From: Agreia sp. VKM Ac-1783 | GTDB lineage: Bacteria; Actinomycetota; Actinomycetes; Actinomycetales; Microbacteriaceae | Reading direction: 5' to 3' | Assembly (NCBI RefSeq): GCF_900177765.1 | Contig: NZ_FXWI01000001.1 | Span: forward strand, 62,001 to 126,000 | DNA: 64,000 bases | Part shown: piece by piece, positions 50,300-58,704 of the stretch | Numbering within the stretch: position 1 is the stretch's first letter | How the letters are laid out: each line of letters begins with the position of its first letter | The notes under the pieces: model-generated | What the model was told of the DNA's origin: nothing | Database searches by the model: none | Seen by the model: only the letters and a program-made list of their open reading frames with translations | Program-made: the position numbers and the translations under genes

Positions 50300-51652
50300 A
50301 TGAAAAGAACTCACGCAGCAACGACGCTCGTGTCCCTCGCGGTCGCGTCGACACTTATCCTCAGCGGATGCACCCCATCAGCGGGCGGCAACGCCGGCTC
50401 GACGACCGCGCCCGTTTCGCAGGCCGATATCGACAAGGCGATGCAGACTCCGACGACCCTGACGTTCTGGACCTGGGTGCCCGACATCCAGCAGGAGGTC
50501 GACTTGTTCGAGGCCAAGTACCCCGCCATCAAAGTCGAGGTCGTGAACGTCGGAACAGGCACCGTGCAGTACCCGAAGCTGCGCACGGCGCTGAAGGCCG
50601 GCAAGGGTGCACCGGATGTCGCGCAGATCGAATACCAATACATCCCGTCGTTCCGTCAAACGAACAGCCTCGTCAACCTCCAGCCCTACGGCGGGGACGA
50701 GCTCAAGTCGAAGTACGTCGAGTGGGTGTGGAACCAGGTGGCCGACGACAAAGGCGTCTGGTCAGTGCCGCAGGACTCGGGGCCGCTCGGCAACCTGTAT
50801 CGCTCCGACATCTACAGCGCCGCAGGTCTCTCGCAGGCCCCGGCCACATGGGCCGACTTCGCCTCCGATGCGCAGACGATCAAGGACAAGACGGGTTCCT
50901 ATATATCGAACCTCCCTGGCAATGACCCCGGCCAGATCGTAGGCCTGTTTTGGCAAGCCGGGGCCAAGCCGTTCAGCTACGACGGTGACAAGACGGTCGG
51001 CATCGACCTCGACTCCGCCGCCACGCAGAAGGTCGTGAAGTTCTGGCAGGACCTGATCGACAAAGATCTGGTGTCCACCGATGCCGACTTCAACGATGCC
51101 TGGTACCAGGGCTTCTCGTCGGACAAATACGCCAGTTGGCAGACCGCGGCCTGGGGCCCAGTGTTCCTGCAGGGCACGGCGGCCAACACGAGCGGCAAAT
51201 GGACCGCGGCCAAGATCCCGCAGTGGAACGCGGGCGACGACGTCTCGGGCAACTGGGGCGGCTCGTCCGACGCCGTGATCACCGGCACCAAGAACCCCAT
51301 CGCCGCCGCCGAGTTCTCGAAGTTCCTCAACGGAGACGCCGAGTCCACCTTGACGTTTGCGAACAAGCAGTTCCTGTTCCCGACCACCACGGACACCCTG
51401 ACCAGCTCGGATTTCACCGGCCAGGCGTCCGAGTTCTACGGCGGCCAGAAGGTGAATGAGCTGTTTGCGGGAGTCTCCGACACAGTCAGCACCGACTTCC
51501 AGTGGCTGCCGTTCATGGATTACGTCTACTCGAGCTTCAACGACACGCTAGGCACGGCCATCGCCGACAAGGCCGACATGTCGTCGGCGCTCACCGCCTG
51601 GCAGGACGCTGTCGTCGCTTACGCGAAGCAGCAAGGCTTCACGGTCAAGTAG
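50300..51652 (+). CDS. Sugar ABC transporter substrate-binding lipoprotein
   Basis: A 450-residue lipoprotein with signal TLILSGC (Cys near residue 24) and a family 1 (MalE-like) extracellular binding domain: TLTFWTWVPDIQQEVDLFEAKYPAIKVEVVNVG, then GAPDVAQIEYQYIPSF and GKWTAAKIPQWNAG. It delivers the sugar to the two permeases. Adjacent ATG codons at 50297 and 50300 are both possible; GAAAGA favours the second. It is the second gene of the LacI-controlled operon. Confidence 0.93.
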   Translation: MKRTHAATTLVSLAVASTLILSGCTPSAGGNAGSTTAPVSQADIDKAMQTPTTLTFWTWVPDIQQEVDLFEAKYPAIKVEVVNVGTGTVQYPKLRTALKAGKGAPDVAQIEYQYIPSFRQTNSLVNLQPYGGDELKSKYVEWVWNQVADDKGVWSVPQDSGPLGNLYRSDIYSAAGLSQAPATWADFASDAQTIKDKTGSYISNLPGNDPGQIVGLFWQAGAKPFSYDGDKTVGIDLDSAATQKVVKFWQDLIDKDLVSTDADFNDAWYQGFSSDKYASWQTAAWGPVFLQGTAANTSGKWTAAKIPQWNAGDDVSGNWGGSSDAVITGTKNPIAAAEFSKFLNGDAESTLTFANKQFLFPTTTDTLTSSDFTGQASEFYGGQKVNELFAGVSDTVSTDFQWLPFMDYVYSSFNDTLGTAIADKADMSSALTAWQDAVVAYAKQQGFTVK

Positions 51653-51714
51653 TGCTAACCGAGGGGTGCCGGCCGCGGCCGGCCGGCACCCTTCCGGCCC
51701 AATGAAGGAGCCAC

Positions 51715-52662
51715 ATGTCCGCCGCACCCCCTCTTCGACGTACCCCACCGTCGCGCGCCTCCTCTGCGTCGGCGCGACGCAGCACCATCCGGCGCCCACA
51801 ACTCTTCGCCGCCTGGGCGCTGATCGTTCCCTTCCTGATCGTCTTCGCCGCGATGTTCCTGGTGCCCCTCGGCTACGCCGGGTACCTCAGCACCTTCACC
51901 TCCCAGCTGGTCGGCGGCGAAGTATTCTCGGGCCTCGCCAACTACTCGAGGGCGCTGCAGGACCCGAGCTTCTGGGCAGGTCTCGGCCGCGTGGCCATGT
52001 TCCTTTTCGTGCAGGTACCGATAATGCTGGTCATCGCCCTGTTCATCGCGCTCGCGCTCGATACGGGCCGTGTCAAGGGCGGCAAGTTCGTGCGGCTCGC
52101 GATCTTCGTTCCGTACGCCGTTCCCGGCGTGGTGGCCACGCTCATGTGGGGTTATCTCTATGGCACAGACTCCGGCCTCATCGCGCAGCTGTTCCGCGCG
52201 GTGGGTCTCGACGCTCCGACCCTGCTCTCGCCGCAGAACATCCTCGGCAGCACGATGAACATCGTGAGCTGGGAGTTCATCGGCTACAACATGATCGTGC
52301 TCTACGCGGCGCTGCGCTCGGTTCCGACCGAGATGTACGAGGCCGCCGAGATCGACGGGGCGGGGGCCTGGCGTACGGCCTGGAGCATCAAGATCCCGGC
52401 CATCCGGCCCGCCATCATGCTCACGATCATCTTCTCGGTCATCGGGTCGTTCCAGCTGTTCAACGAGCCCAACCTGTTGTACTCGATTGCGCCGAACGCC
52501 ATCGGATCCGATTTCTCGCCGAACCTCTACGCCTACAACGTGGCCTTCAAGAACCAAGACATCAACTACGCGGCGGCGATCGCGTTCCTTCTCGGCTTCC
52601 TCATCATGATCATCAGCTACGTGGTGCAGCTCGCCACCGCACGCAAGGAGCGTCTGTCGTGA
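51715..52662 (+). CDS. Sugar ABC transporter permease, MalF type
   Basis: A 315-residue inner-membrane permease with six predicted helices after a basic tail of about 25 residues. The ATPase-coupling EAA loop is EAAEIDGAGAWRTAWSIKIP (about residues 208-228). A good GAAGGAG precedes the ATG. Its stop overlaps the GTG of the second permease. With the binding protein it forms a carbohydrate uptake system of the CUT1 group. Confidence 0.94.
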   Translation: MSAAPPLRRTPPSRASSASARRSTIRRPQLFAAWALIVPFLIVFAAMFLVPLGYAGYLSTFTSQLVGGEVFSGLANYSRALQDPSFWAGLGRVAMFLFVQVPIMLVIALFIALALDTGRVKGGKFVRLAIFVPYAVPGVVATLMWGYLYGTDSGLIAQLFRAVGLDAPTLLSPQNILGSTMNIVSWEFIGYNMIVLYAALRSVPTEMYEAAEIDGAGAWRTAWSIKIPAIRPAIMLTIIFSVIGSFQLFNEPNLLYSIAPNAIGSDFSPNLYAYNVAFKNQDINYAAAIAFLLGFLIMIISYVVQLATARKERLS

Positions 52663-53597
52663 CCCTCGCCACACCATCCCCCCTCGTCTCCTCGTCGGCG
52701 CCGACCCGCAAGGAGGCCTCGCGGGCGCGCGGCAAGAGGCCCGTCGAGCGCGACAAGCGCCGCAGCTCGGTGCTCACGATCATCCTGTGGATGACGCTCG
52801 CGTACTTCCTGCTCCCGCTGGTCTGGCTCTTCCTGTCTTCGACGAAGACGAACGGAGACCTCTTCAGCACCTTCGGGCTGTGGTTCGGCCAGACATTCGC
52901 GCTCTTCGACAACGTGGGTCAGCTGTTCACCTTCCAAGACGGAATCTTCGTGAGGTGGATGGGCAACACCGCTCTCTACGCGATCACGAGCGCCGTCGGG
53001 GCCGCGCTGCTCGCGACCATGTGCGGCTACGCGCTCGCGAAGTACGTCTTCAAGGGCCGTTCGTTCGTCTTCGCCCTCATCCTGGGCGCTGTGATGGTGC
53101 CGCTCACGGCGCTCGCCATCCCGACGTATCTGCTGTTCAGCGCTGCGAATCTAGTGGATACACCGTGGGCCATAATCCTGCCATCGCTCGTCAGCCCCTT
53201 CGGCGTCTACCTGATCAGGGTCTACGCCGCGGATGCGGTCGACGACAGCCTGATCGAGGCTGCGCGTATCGACGGCGCCGGAGAGTTCCGCATCTTCACG
53301 ACCATCGCGTCGCGCCTGCTGGCGCCAGGTATTGTCACCGTTCTGCTGTTCGCCCTTGTGTCGACGTGGAACAACTACTTCCTGCCGCTGATCATGCTGA
53401 ATAACCCCGCTCTGTTCCCAGCCACAGTCGGGTTGGCTCAATGGCAGCAGGCGGCCACGGGCGGCGGCGGCGCCCAGGTGCTGTTCTCCACCGTGCTCAC
53501 GGGGTCGTTCGTATCGATCATTCCCCTTGTCGTGGCGTTCCTGTTCCTACAGCGCTACTGGCAGTCCGGCCTCAGCACGGGCGGTGTGAAGGGCTAG
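52659..53597 (+). CDS. Sugar ABC transporter permease, MalG type
   Basis: A 312-residue partner permease. After a basic, disordered start of about 35 residues, six helices and the EAA loop EAARIDGAGEFRIFTTIASR (about residues 201-220) are visible, with the NNYFLPL segment near the end typical of MalG. GTG 52659 overlaps the MalF stop. It ends the operon, and no ATPase gene follows; the complex must borrow a shared MsmK/UgpC-type ATPase coded elsewhere. Confidence 0.94.
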   Translation: MTLATPSPLVSSSAPTRKEASRARGKRPVERDKRRSSVLTIILWMTLAYFLLPLVWLFLSSTKTNGDLFSTFGLWFGQTFALFDNVGQLFTFQDGIFVRWMGNTALYAITSAVGAALLATMCGYALAKYVFKGRSFVFALILGAVMVPLTALAIPTYLLFSAANLVDTPWAIILPSLVSPFGVYLIRVYAADAVDDSLIEAARIDGAGEFRIFTTIASRLLAPGIVTVLLFALVSTWNNYFLPLIMLNNPALFPATVGLAQWQQAATGGGGAQVLFSTVLTGSFVSIIPLVVAFLFLQRYWQSGLSTGGVKG

Positions 53598-53605
53598 CCG
53601 CCGGC

Positions 53606-54544
53606 TCAGCCGTAGAGCAATTCGCTCTTCTCGAACGCGGCCGTCGCGTCGCCGACCAACTCGCCTTGCCGCGGATTCAGCGCGAGCAGCTCGGTGCCGT
53701 CGGCGATCGCGGCCAGATCGACCCAGATTGCCGACGGGCTGTGCGTCGACCAGAAGTAGTACATGCGGTTGGTCACGTCGCTGGCCGCGTGCCACCACGT
53801 GGGGTACACGCCTCCGTCGTCGTAGGGCGCTCCGGGGGGAACCGCCGCGTTCTGCGTGATGCGGAACACCCCGGCCACAGTCTCCGTGATGTTCGCGGGC
53901 TCGGGCAGATAGTGCCTGAAGTAGCTCGCGCGCACGAAGCGGTCGAGCGAGGTGATGTCTCCCGGCGGCGTGAGATCGCCACCGAACGGCGCATAGCGCG
54001 AGAGGTTCGTGAGCTGCTCGTCAAAGGCAGGGGAGTTCGCCATGACGGTGTACTCGGCTCCGTGATGAACCACGAGTTCACCGTCGATGGGTTCGATGAT
54101 CGCCGAGTCGCCCGAGGGATCTTCGAGTGCGAGGTGGGCGCCCATGTACTGCCCCCTGATCGGTGGCGCGATGAGCTGCACATCGTCGAGGTGTTCGAGA
54201 ACTTCGGCGACGGTGGCGAAGTGGTCGAGCACGTACTGCACCCACATCGCGATGACGATCGTCGGGGCATCCGTGCCTGTCGGCGGCTTGATGTCGTCGA
54301 GGAAGAGCGCGTGCGCCGCGAGGCCCCTCTCGTTCATGCCGTCTGACGTGCCGATGTTCCACATGCTGAGGCCGACGCTCGAGTAGAGCGATCGCCAGGC
54401 GGCGGCATCCGGCTGCGACCCGCCCGAGCGTTCGATGCCGCGCGGGTAGAACCACAGCACGGGCTCGTCGCTGACCTCCCAGTCCATGCACCGTGAGGTG
54501 ACCTTGGCGATCGGGTTGTCATTCCAGAAGACACGGGTGCACAT
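53606..54544 (-). CDS. Linear amide C-N hydrolase (choloylglycine/penicillin-V acylase family)
   Basis: A 312-residue Ntn-hydrolase. The N-terminal nucleophile is Cys2 in MCTRVFW, freed by removal of Met1; SRCMDWE supplies Arg and Asp of the active site, and GLAAHALFL and NSPAFDEQL are typical. The family cleaves bile-salt conjugates, penicillin V or acyl-homoserine lactones; the actual substrate is unknown. No signal peptide is present, so it is cytoplasmic. The ATG follows TAGTGT by 6 nt on the reverse strand. It converges on the sugar operon with 8 bp between stops. Confidence 0.9.
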   Translation of the reverse strand: MCTRVFWNDNPIAKVTSRCMDWEVSDEPVLWFYPRGIERSGGSQPDAAAWRSLYSSVGLSMWNIGTSDGMNERGLAAHALFLDDIKPPTGTDAPTIVIAMWVQYVLDHFATVAEVLEHLDDVQLIAPPIRGQYMGAHLALEDPSGDSAIIEPIDGELVVHHGAEYTVMANSPAFDEQLTNLSRYAPFGGDLTPPGDITSLDRFVRASYFRHYLPEPANITETVAGVFRITQNAAVPPGAPYDDGGVYPTWWHAASDVTNRMYYFWSTHSPSAIWVDLAAIADGTELLALNPRQGELVGDATAAFEKSELLYG

Positions 54545-54614
54545 GGGGCGACACTACTGCTCACGGGCCGCAACCCCTAGACCCCCGTTCGTGGATGCCG
54601 GATGCTGGTGAGTC

Positions 54615-55058
54615 ATGTCGACAAACGTGAGACTCATGGACTGTTCGCCCGAGGATGTCTTCGCCGTACTGGCCGACGGATGGCTGTTTCCGACGTGGGT
54701 GGTGGGATCGTCGCGCATGCGCGAGGTCGAGAAGGCGTGGCCTGCGGAGGGCTCGCATCTGCACCACTCGTTCGGGTCATGGCCCGCGGTCATCGATGAC
54801 GAGACGACGATGCACGAGTGGGATCCGCCCCGGCACATGCTTATCGTCGCGAAGGGCTGGCCGATCGGCGAGGCGTCGGTTCAGATCGACGTGAAACCGC
54901 GGGGCAATGGATGCGTCGTGCGGATCATCGAGAAGGCCGTCGCGGGTCCGGGAAAATACGTGCCGCCGGCGCTGCTCGACATCGGACTCTACGTGCGCAA
55001 CATCGAGACCCTGCGCCGACTCGCGTACATCGCCGAGGGCAAGGCAGACGGCAAGTAA
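54615..55058 (+). CDS. SRPBCC domain protein
   Basis: A 147-residue member of the polyketide-cyclase/SRPBCC fold: DCSPEDVFAVLADGWLFPTWVVG, a beta sheet including TTMHEWDPPRHMLIVAKGWPIG, and a C-terminal helix (NIETLRRLAYIAEGK). It probably binds a small hydrophobic molecule. No signal peptide. Its SD is weak (GGTGAG). It diverges from the amide hydrolase; a functional link is only a guess. Confidence 0.78.
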   Translation: MSTNVRLMDCSPEDVFAVLADGWLFPTWVVGSSRMREVEKAWPAEGSHLHHSFGSWPAVIDDETTMHEWDPPRHMLIVAKGWPIGEASVQIDVKPRGNGCVVRIIEKAVAGPGKYVPPALLDIGLYVRNIETLRRLAYIAEGKADGK

Positions 55059-55081
55059 CCACCGCGTGCCCCGAGCTGTCA

Positions 55082-55102
55082 TTCCCCGAGCCTGTCGAAG
55101 GG
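55082..55102 (+). repeat. Short CCCTGAGCCTG-CGAAG repeat, copy 2
   Basis: TTCCCCGAGCCTGTCGAAGGG begins 24 bp after the SRPBCC stop. It differs from the 61458 copy at one base in the shared core. Confidence 0.75.
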
Positions 55103-55187
55103 AACCGGCATCCGGAATCCGGCTTCCCGTCGATGTTCACCGAATGGGGGCTATCGCTCGACGCTCAGCCGGTGCAGCATCGGGTGC

Positions 55188-55376
55188 ATGACCGAAGAAA
55201 CGCCATGGATGCGCATCGCGGGCTTCGGGTTGCTCGCTCTGGCGGTCGTGCTCTTTGGCGTCGGCCTCGTGATCTACATCACAGGCTTCGAGGTGGCCGC
55301 CCTCGGCATGATGGCTGGCTTCGCGGTCAGCACGCTGGCCCTGGGACTAGTCGCGGTACCGTCGGCGAAGCGCTGA
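55188..55376 (+). CDS. Small two-helix membrane protein
   Basis: A 62-residue protein that is almost all membrane: helix 1 about residues 10-31 and helix 2 about 35-57, with a short charged N-terminus (TEETPWMR) and a basic C-terminus (AKR). No family is recognised. It would be missed by length filters. The coding bias is strong G/C at third positions, like its neighbours. No clear ribosome binding site is seen; CAGCAT lies 7 nt before the ATG. Confidence 0.6.
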   Translation: MTEETPWMRIAGFGLLALAVVLFGVGLVIYITGFEVAALGMMAGFAVSTLALGLVAVPSAKR

Positions 55377-55476
55377 CAGCTGCGCCCGGTGGGCGCCTGT
55401 TCCACCTCACAAGGGCTTGACCCGCTGCGGCCGCAAGCGGATCGTGGGGACGACTCCCTATCGAAAGGCTTCACGC

Positions 55477-55851
55477 ATGCTCAAGGACCATCCCGTCGAC
55501 GTCATACTGCTCTCGAAAGATCTGGATGCCTCGCGCGAGTTCTACGAGAAGAGGCTCGGCCTCGACGTGATCGAGGCCACAGACACCGCCATCACCTACG
55601 CATCGGGCAACACCCGACTCAAGGTGACCGCCTCGACCGTCGGCACCAAAGACGAGCAGACTCAGGCCGAATGGAGGGTTCTCGACCTGCGCGCCGAACT
55701 CGAGGAGCTGAAGCACCGCGGCGTCGAGCCCCAGAACTACGACACAGACGAACTGAAGACGGTCGATGGCATCGCCGATCAGGGGGATGCCTGGGTCGCC
55801 TATCTGATCGACCCCGACGGCAACGCGCTCGGCATAGGCCAGGCCAAGTAG
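55477..55851 (+). CDS. VOC family (glyoxalase-like) protein
   Basis: A 124-residue vicinal-oxygen-chelate protein with two beta-alpha-beta units: VDVILLSKDLDASREFYEKRLGLDV and, near the end, WVAYLIDPDGNALGI. It is one module, so it dimerises. Metal ligands are not all clear, so the activity (glyoxalase, antibiotic binding, extradiol oxygenase) is not assigned. ATG 55477 is chosen because homology begins there and GAAAGG lies upstream. Confidence 0.8.
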   Translation: MLKDHPVDVILLSKDLDASREFYEKRLGLDVIEATDTAITYASGNTRLKVTASTVGTKDEQTQAEWRVLDLRAELEELKHRGVEPQNYDTDELKTVDGIADQGDAWVAYLIDPDGNALGIGQAK

Positions 55852-55858
55852 CGCAGCT

Positions 55859-55926
55859 CAGAAGTCCCCGCTGCGGACAGAAGGTACTGGCGCACCGGTA
55901 CCGATTGTCCGCAGTGGGGACTTCTG
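55859..55926. repeat. 68-bp near-perfect palindrome between convergent genes
   Basis: CAGAAGTCCCCGCTGCGGACA (first arm) and its near-complement TGTCCGCAGTGGGGACTTCTG (second arm) enclose an inner, almost perfect palindrome GGTACTGGCGCACCGGTACC. It lies 7 bp after the VOC gene and 14 bp before the end of the opposing gene. It may act as a two-way terminator, though no T-run flanks either side. Confidence 0.75.
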
Positions 55927-55940
55927 CGCTCATCCGAGCT

Positions 55941-56537
55941 CTAAGCGGAGGCAGGCCGCGACGACGAAAGTCCCGTGACGGCGACAATGATCGCGAGCAC
56001 GCCGATGAAGATAGGAACGGCGGCGGCAACGATGGCGAAGAACGAGGTGACCCACAGGCCAGGCCCATTCACGGTGTTTCCCGCGTTGATGAGGCCGAAC
56101 TGGAACACGACCCAACTGAACTCCTGTGCAAGCACGGCCCAGAGAGGAGCCCATCGCCACGTGCTCGAGAGTTCCGCCGACCTGCCGACCTGAACGACGA
56201 CGATGGCCGACAGAGCGAGACGGGCAAATCCCACGACCGACGCCACCCACTCCTGATTCCAGGCGGGACCGCCGGAGTCGGGGAGAAGATTCACGATGTT
56301 CGTGGCGACCAACAATGCAGCGAGCAGAACCGCGGCCACGGCCCCGAGTACATGGCCACCGAAGATGTTGCGGCGGATACCGCCGCCGAACGAGAAGAGT
56401 ACGAGCCCCGCGGCGATGAGCAGAGCGCCGATGAGGCTGCTCGCTCTCAGAGACGGCGGAAGCGCGAACTCTGCCACGGCCGAGGCGATCAATGCGATTC
56501 CGCCCCACAGCCACGCGCGGTTTCTGATATCAGTCAC
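55941..56537 (-). CDS. Hypothetical polytopic membrane protein
   Basis: A 198-residue protein with six hydrophobic segments (for example WLWGGIALIASAVAEFALP, LIGALLIAAGLVLFSFGG, VLGAVAAVLLAALLVATNIV). Short polar loops separate them. I do not recognise the family with confidence; DUF998-like proteins are similar in plan. GTG 56537 is chosen because GAGGAGG lies 7 nt upstream. It is transcribed away from the small DUF1905 gene. Confidence 0.65.
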   Translation of the reverse strand: MTDIRNRAWLWGGIALIASAVAEFALPPSLRASSLIGALLIAAGLVLFSFGGGIRRNIFGGHVLGAVAAVLLAALLVATNIVNLLPDSGGPAWNQEWVASVVGFARLALSAIVVVQVGRSAELSSTWRWAPLWAVLAQEFSWVVFQFGLINAGNTVNGPGLWVTSFFAIVAAAVPIFIGVLAIIVAVTGLSSSRPASA

Positions 56538-56590
56538 GATCGGGTCCTCCTCATTCTGATGGGCTGCCGCAGCAACGATCTACGCGAGGG

Positions 56591-56875
56591 TCACGCTCGC
56601 CGAGAGATCACCACATGCACCTCGTCGCCCACATCCTTGCCGAGAGCTTTGCGCACCTTGGCGCTCACCGACACCATGTGACCGTTCGAGCCGGTGGGCA
56701 TGGCCCCGACGTTGTCGAGGGCAACCGCGTCGATCGTCGCGTCGACACGAACGCTTCGACCGGTTCCGAAGCGCTCGACCGAGTCGGGAATCTCGATGCA
56801 ACTCCAGGTCTCGCCCTTGACGTCGACACCGATCGTCGCGTCGAACTCCACTCTGCCCGCCTCGTTGGTAGCCAT
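56591..56875 (-). CDS. DUF1905-type small protein
   Basis: A 94-residue soluble beta-rich protein. RVEFDATIGVDVKGETWSCIEIP and the C-terminal VSVSAKVRKALGKDVGDEVHVVI are the recognisable DUF1905 elements. Biochemical function is unknown. ATG 56875 is used; TAGTGT lies 5 nt upstream. It follows the membrane-protein gene on the same strand after 53 bp, without clear coupling. Confidence 0.78.
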   Translation of the reverse strand: MATNEAGRVEFDATIGVDVKGETWSCIEIPDSVERFGTGRSVRVDATIDAVALDNVGAMPTGSNGHMVSVSAKVRKALGKDVGDEVHVVISRRA

Positions 56876-56966
56876 ACTTCACACTACGAGACGGTCAGGT
56901 TGGGGCGCGACTGATTCCGCCCGACGGTCGTAATATCGAACGCATAGCCCAACGACGGGAGGCCCC

Positions 56967-57527
56967 ATGCAACGCGTGACCTATTCGATGAGTGTGTCGC
57001 TCGATGGCTTCGTGCAGGGGCCGGATGGCGACTTCGACTGGCCCGGTCTGAGCGATGCGGTCTTCGGCATCGCGCTCGACGAGATTCGCGAGGTCGGGGT
57101 GCATCTCATGGGCCGGCACCTCTACGAGGCGATGCTCTACTGGGAGACGGTCGACGAGTCCGCGCTCGCGGCCCCCGTGCAGCAGTGGCTCGAGTTCTGG
57201 AATGCTCTGCCGAAGGTCGTGTTCTCGAAGACCCTGTCGACGGTACAGGGCAACGCCCGCCTCGCCACCACGGGCCTCGCTGACGAGATCGCGCGGCTCC
57301 GCTCCGAGCCCGCGCCCGGAAACATCGCGATCGGCGGAGCGACACTCGCTGCTCAGGCCGCCACACTCGGCCTGATCGACGAATACCACCTCAGGGTCTA
57401 CCCGGTGCTGGTCGGGGGAGGGCTGCCATTCTTCGCCCGCGATGAGCGACGCGTCGACCTCGAGCTGCTCGAGACCAGATCGTTCGATTCGGGAGTCGCA
57501 TACCTGCGCTACGCAGTGCGCCGCTAG
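56967..57527 (+). CDS. Dihydrofolate reductase / RibD C-terminal family protein
   Basis: A 186-residue DHFR-like reductase. It begins VTYSMSVSLDGFVQGPDGDFDW, with the conserved SLDGF, then GVHLMGRHLYEAM and the cofactor segment GGATLAAQAATLGLIDEYHLRVYPVLVGGG. It is a smaller relative of the 4589 gene. NADPH-dependent reduction is inferred; the substrate is unknown. GGGAGG precedes the ATG by 5 nt, a clear ribosome binding site. Confidence 0.87.
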   Translation: MQRVTYSMSVSLDGFVQGPDGDFDWPGLSDAVFGIALDEIREVGVHLMGRHLYEAMLYWETVDESALAAPVQQWLEFWNALPKVVFSKTLSTVQGNARLATTGLADEIARLRSEPAPGNIAIGGATLAAQAATLGLIDEYHLRVYPVLVGGGLPFFARDERRVDLELLETRSFDSGVAYLRYAVRR

Positions 57528-57573
57528 CTGCGCCGGTCGAGACCCACTTCGGCGCCCGTCGAGAGCCACTTCT

Positions 57574-57612
57574 GCGCTGGTCGAGTAGGCCGCCCGCGGC
57601 CGTATCGAGACC
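57574..57612 (+). repeat. Dispersed GGTCGAGTA/GTATCGAGACC repeat, copy 5 (single half unit)
   Basis: A single, complete half unit GCGCTGGTCGAGTAGGCC...GTATCGAGACC. The 40 bp before it hold degenerate traces (CGGTCGAGACCCACTTC, CGTCGAGAGCCACTTC). It lies between two convergent genes. Confidence 0.8.
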
Positions 57613-57627
57613 ACGAGCCGCCCCTAC

Positions 57628-57984
57628 TCAGCCCGTCGGCAGCGGCGTGCCCTGGTGAAAGAAGCACATGATGCGGCCGCCATCCCATCGCCAGAGCGAC
57701 GACCGACGGCTGCGTCGACCCGCGAACTCCAGCCGATACGACAGCAGCGCAGTATCGACGCCGATGAGCGTTGCCTCGCGCTCCGTCAGCTCGGCATCCG
57801 GATGCTCGTCGCCGTCGCCGACCAGAGAAGCGATGATCTCGTCGCGGCTCCAGCGACGCCCCGACTGCCCGATCTCGTAGAAATCGGATGCGAGCAGCTC
57901 GGCGAGTCGATCTGCGTCACGTCGTGCGCCGGTCGTCAGCAGAGCCTCCTCGGCATGCCAGGCGGCTTCGATGAGGTCGTCCAT
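57628..57984 (-). CDS. NTF2-like (DUF4440) protein
   Basis: A 118-residue protein of the nuclear-transport-factor-2 fold: an N-terminal helix (AAWHAEEALLTTGARRDADRLAELLASDFYEIG), then a curved sheet ending SLWRWDGGRIMCFFHQGTPLP. This is the DUF4440/SnoaL-like layout. No catalytic residue can be named. The ATG follows TAGTCT by 6 nt on the reverse strand (leaderless). Confidence 0.82.
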   Translation of the reverse strand: MDDLIEAAWHAEEALLTTGARRDADRLAELLASDFYEIGQSGRRWSRDEIIASLVGDGDEHPDAELTEREATLIGVDTALLSYRLEFAGRRSRRSSLWRWDGGRIMCFFHQGTPLPTG

Positions 57985-58096
57985 GAACCCAGACTACGGA
58001 TCGACCGTCGGCCCCCTGAGCCATCTCAACTCGAGTGAGCAGTTCTCGCCCGTCTCGGAGTCGACGACCGACAGAAACTGCACACTCGATGGCAAT

Positions 58097-58669
58097 CTAT
58101 CGAGGGTCGGCGTATGCCTTCTGCAGCTGGGCCAGCCACCGTTCGACGTCGCGTGATGAACGCAGACGCACCACCGTGAGGTGGGGGAACTCCGATTCCA
58201 CCTCGGGGATCAGCGTGCGGTACTTGTTTCGGGTCGACCAGGCCCATCTCACGATGTGTTCCTGGTCGGTGAAGAACGTAAAGAGCGGACCTTCGATGTT
58301 TCCGTTCCAGAGCGTCTCGTGGTTGAGTCGCCTCTTGAGCGTTCGTCTGATCACGCGAGGGAACGTCACGGTCAGAAACGGCAGATCCAGCCACACGAGG
58401 AGATCGGCCTTTTCGGCGAGCGTGCGTCGGGCCGACGAGTACTGCCACTCGGTCACCCACGTCTCGCGCGACACCAGCAGACGAACGTCGTTCAAAAACT
58501 CCTCGCGCGGAACCCAGCCGGGCCCATGGAAAAGCGCATCGATCTCCGTGTGCGGAATGTCGAGCATCCGGCCTACCCGCGCGGCAAGAGTCGTCTTGCC
58601 CACCCCCGAGACGCCCGCAATGAGCACGCGCTGGGGCTTATGCAGAAGCGCGTCCTCGGGACTCAACAT
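58097..58669 (-). CDS. P-loop kinase-like protein (adenylate-kinase/FlaR-type)
   Basis: A 190-residue P-loop NTPase. The Walker A GVSGVGKTT (about residues 18-26) and RVIRRTLKRRL, in the LID position, match the group labelled DNA topology modulation protein FlaR or toxin-like AAA kinases. HTEIDALFHGPGW following the P-loop is typical. ATG 58669 is chosen because TATCGT lies 7 nt upstream; a GTG three codons earlier is less likely. Its substrate is unknown. Confidence 0.82.
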   Translation of the reverse strand: MLSPEDALLHKPQRVLIAGVSGVGKTTLAARVGRMLDIPHTEIDALFHGPGWVPREEFLNDVRLLVSRETWVTEWQYSSARRTLAEKADLLVWLDLPFLTVTFPRVIRRTLKRRLNHETLWNGNIEGPLFTFFTDQEHIVRWAWSTRNKYRTLIPEVESEFPHLTVVRLRSSRDVERWLAQLQKAYADPR

Positions 58670-58704
58670 GCCTGCCACGATAGCGGCGTACGACTCGACG
58701 GGCG

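Noticed and set aside
58097-58669. A zeta-toxin reading of the P-loop protein.
   Set aside because: The residues after the P-loop fit the adenylate-kinase/FlaR-like group better, and there is no antitoxin gene alongside.
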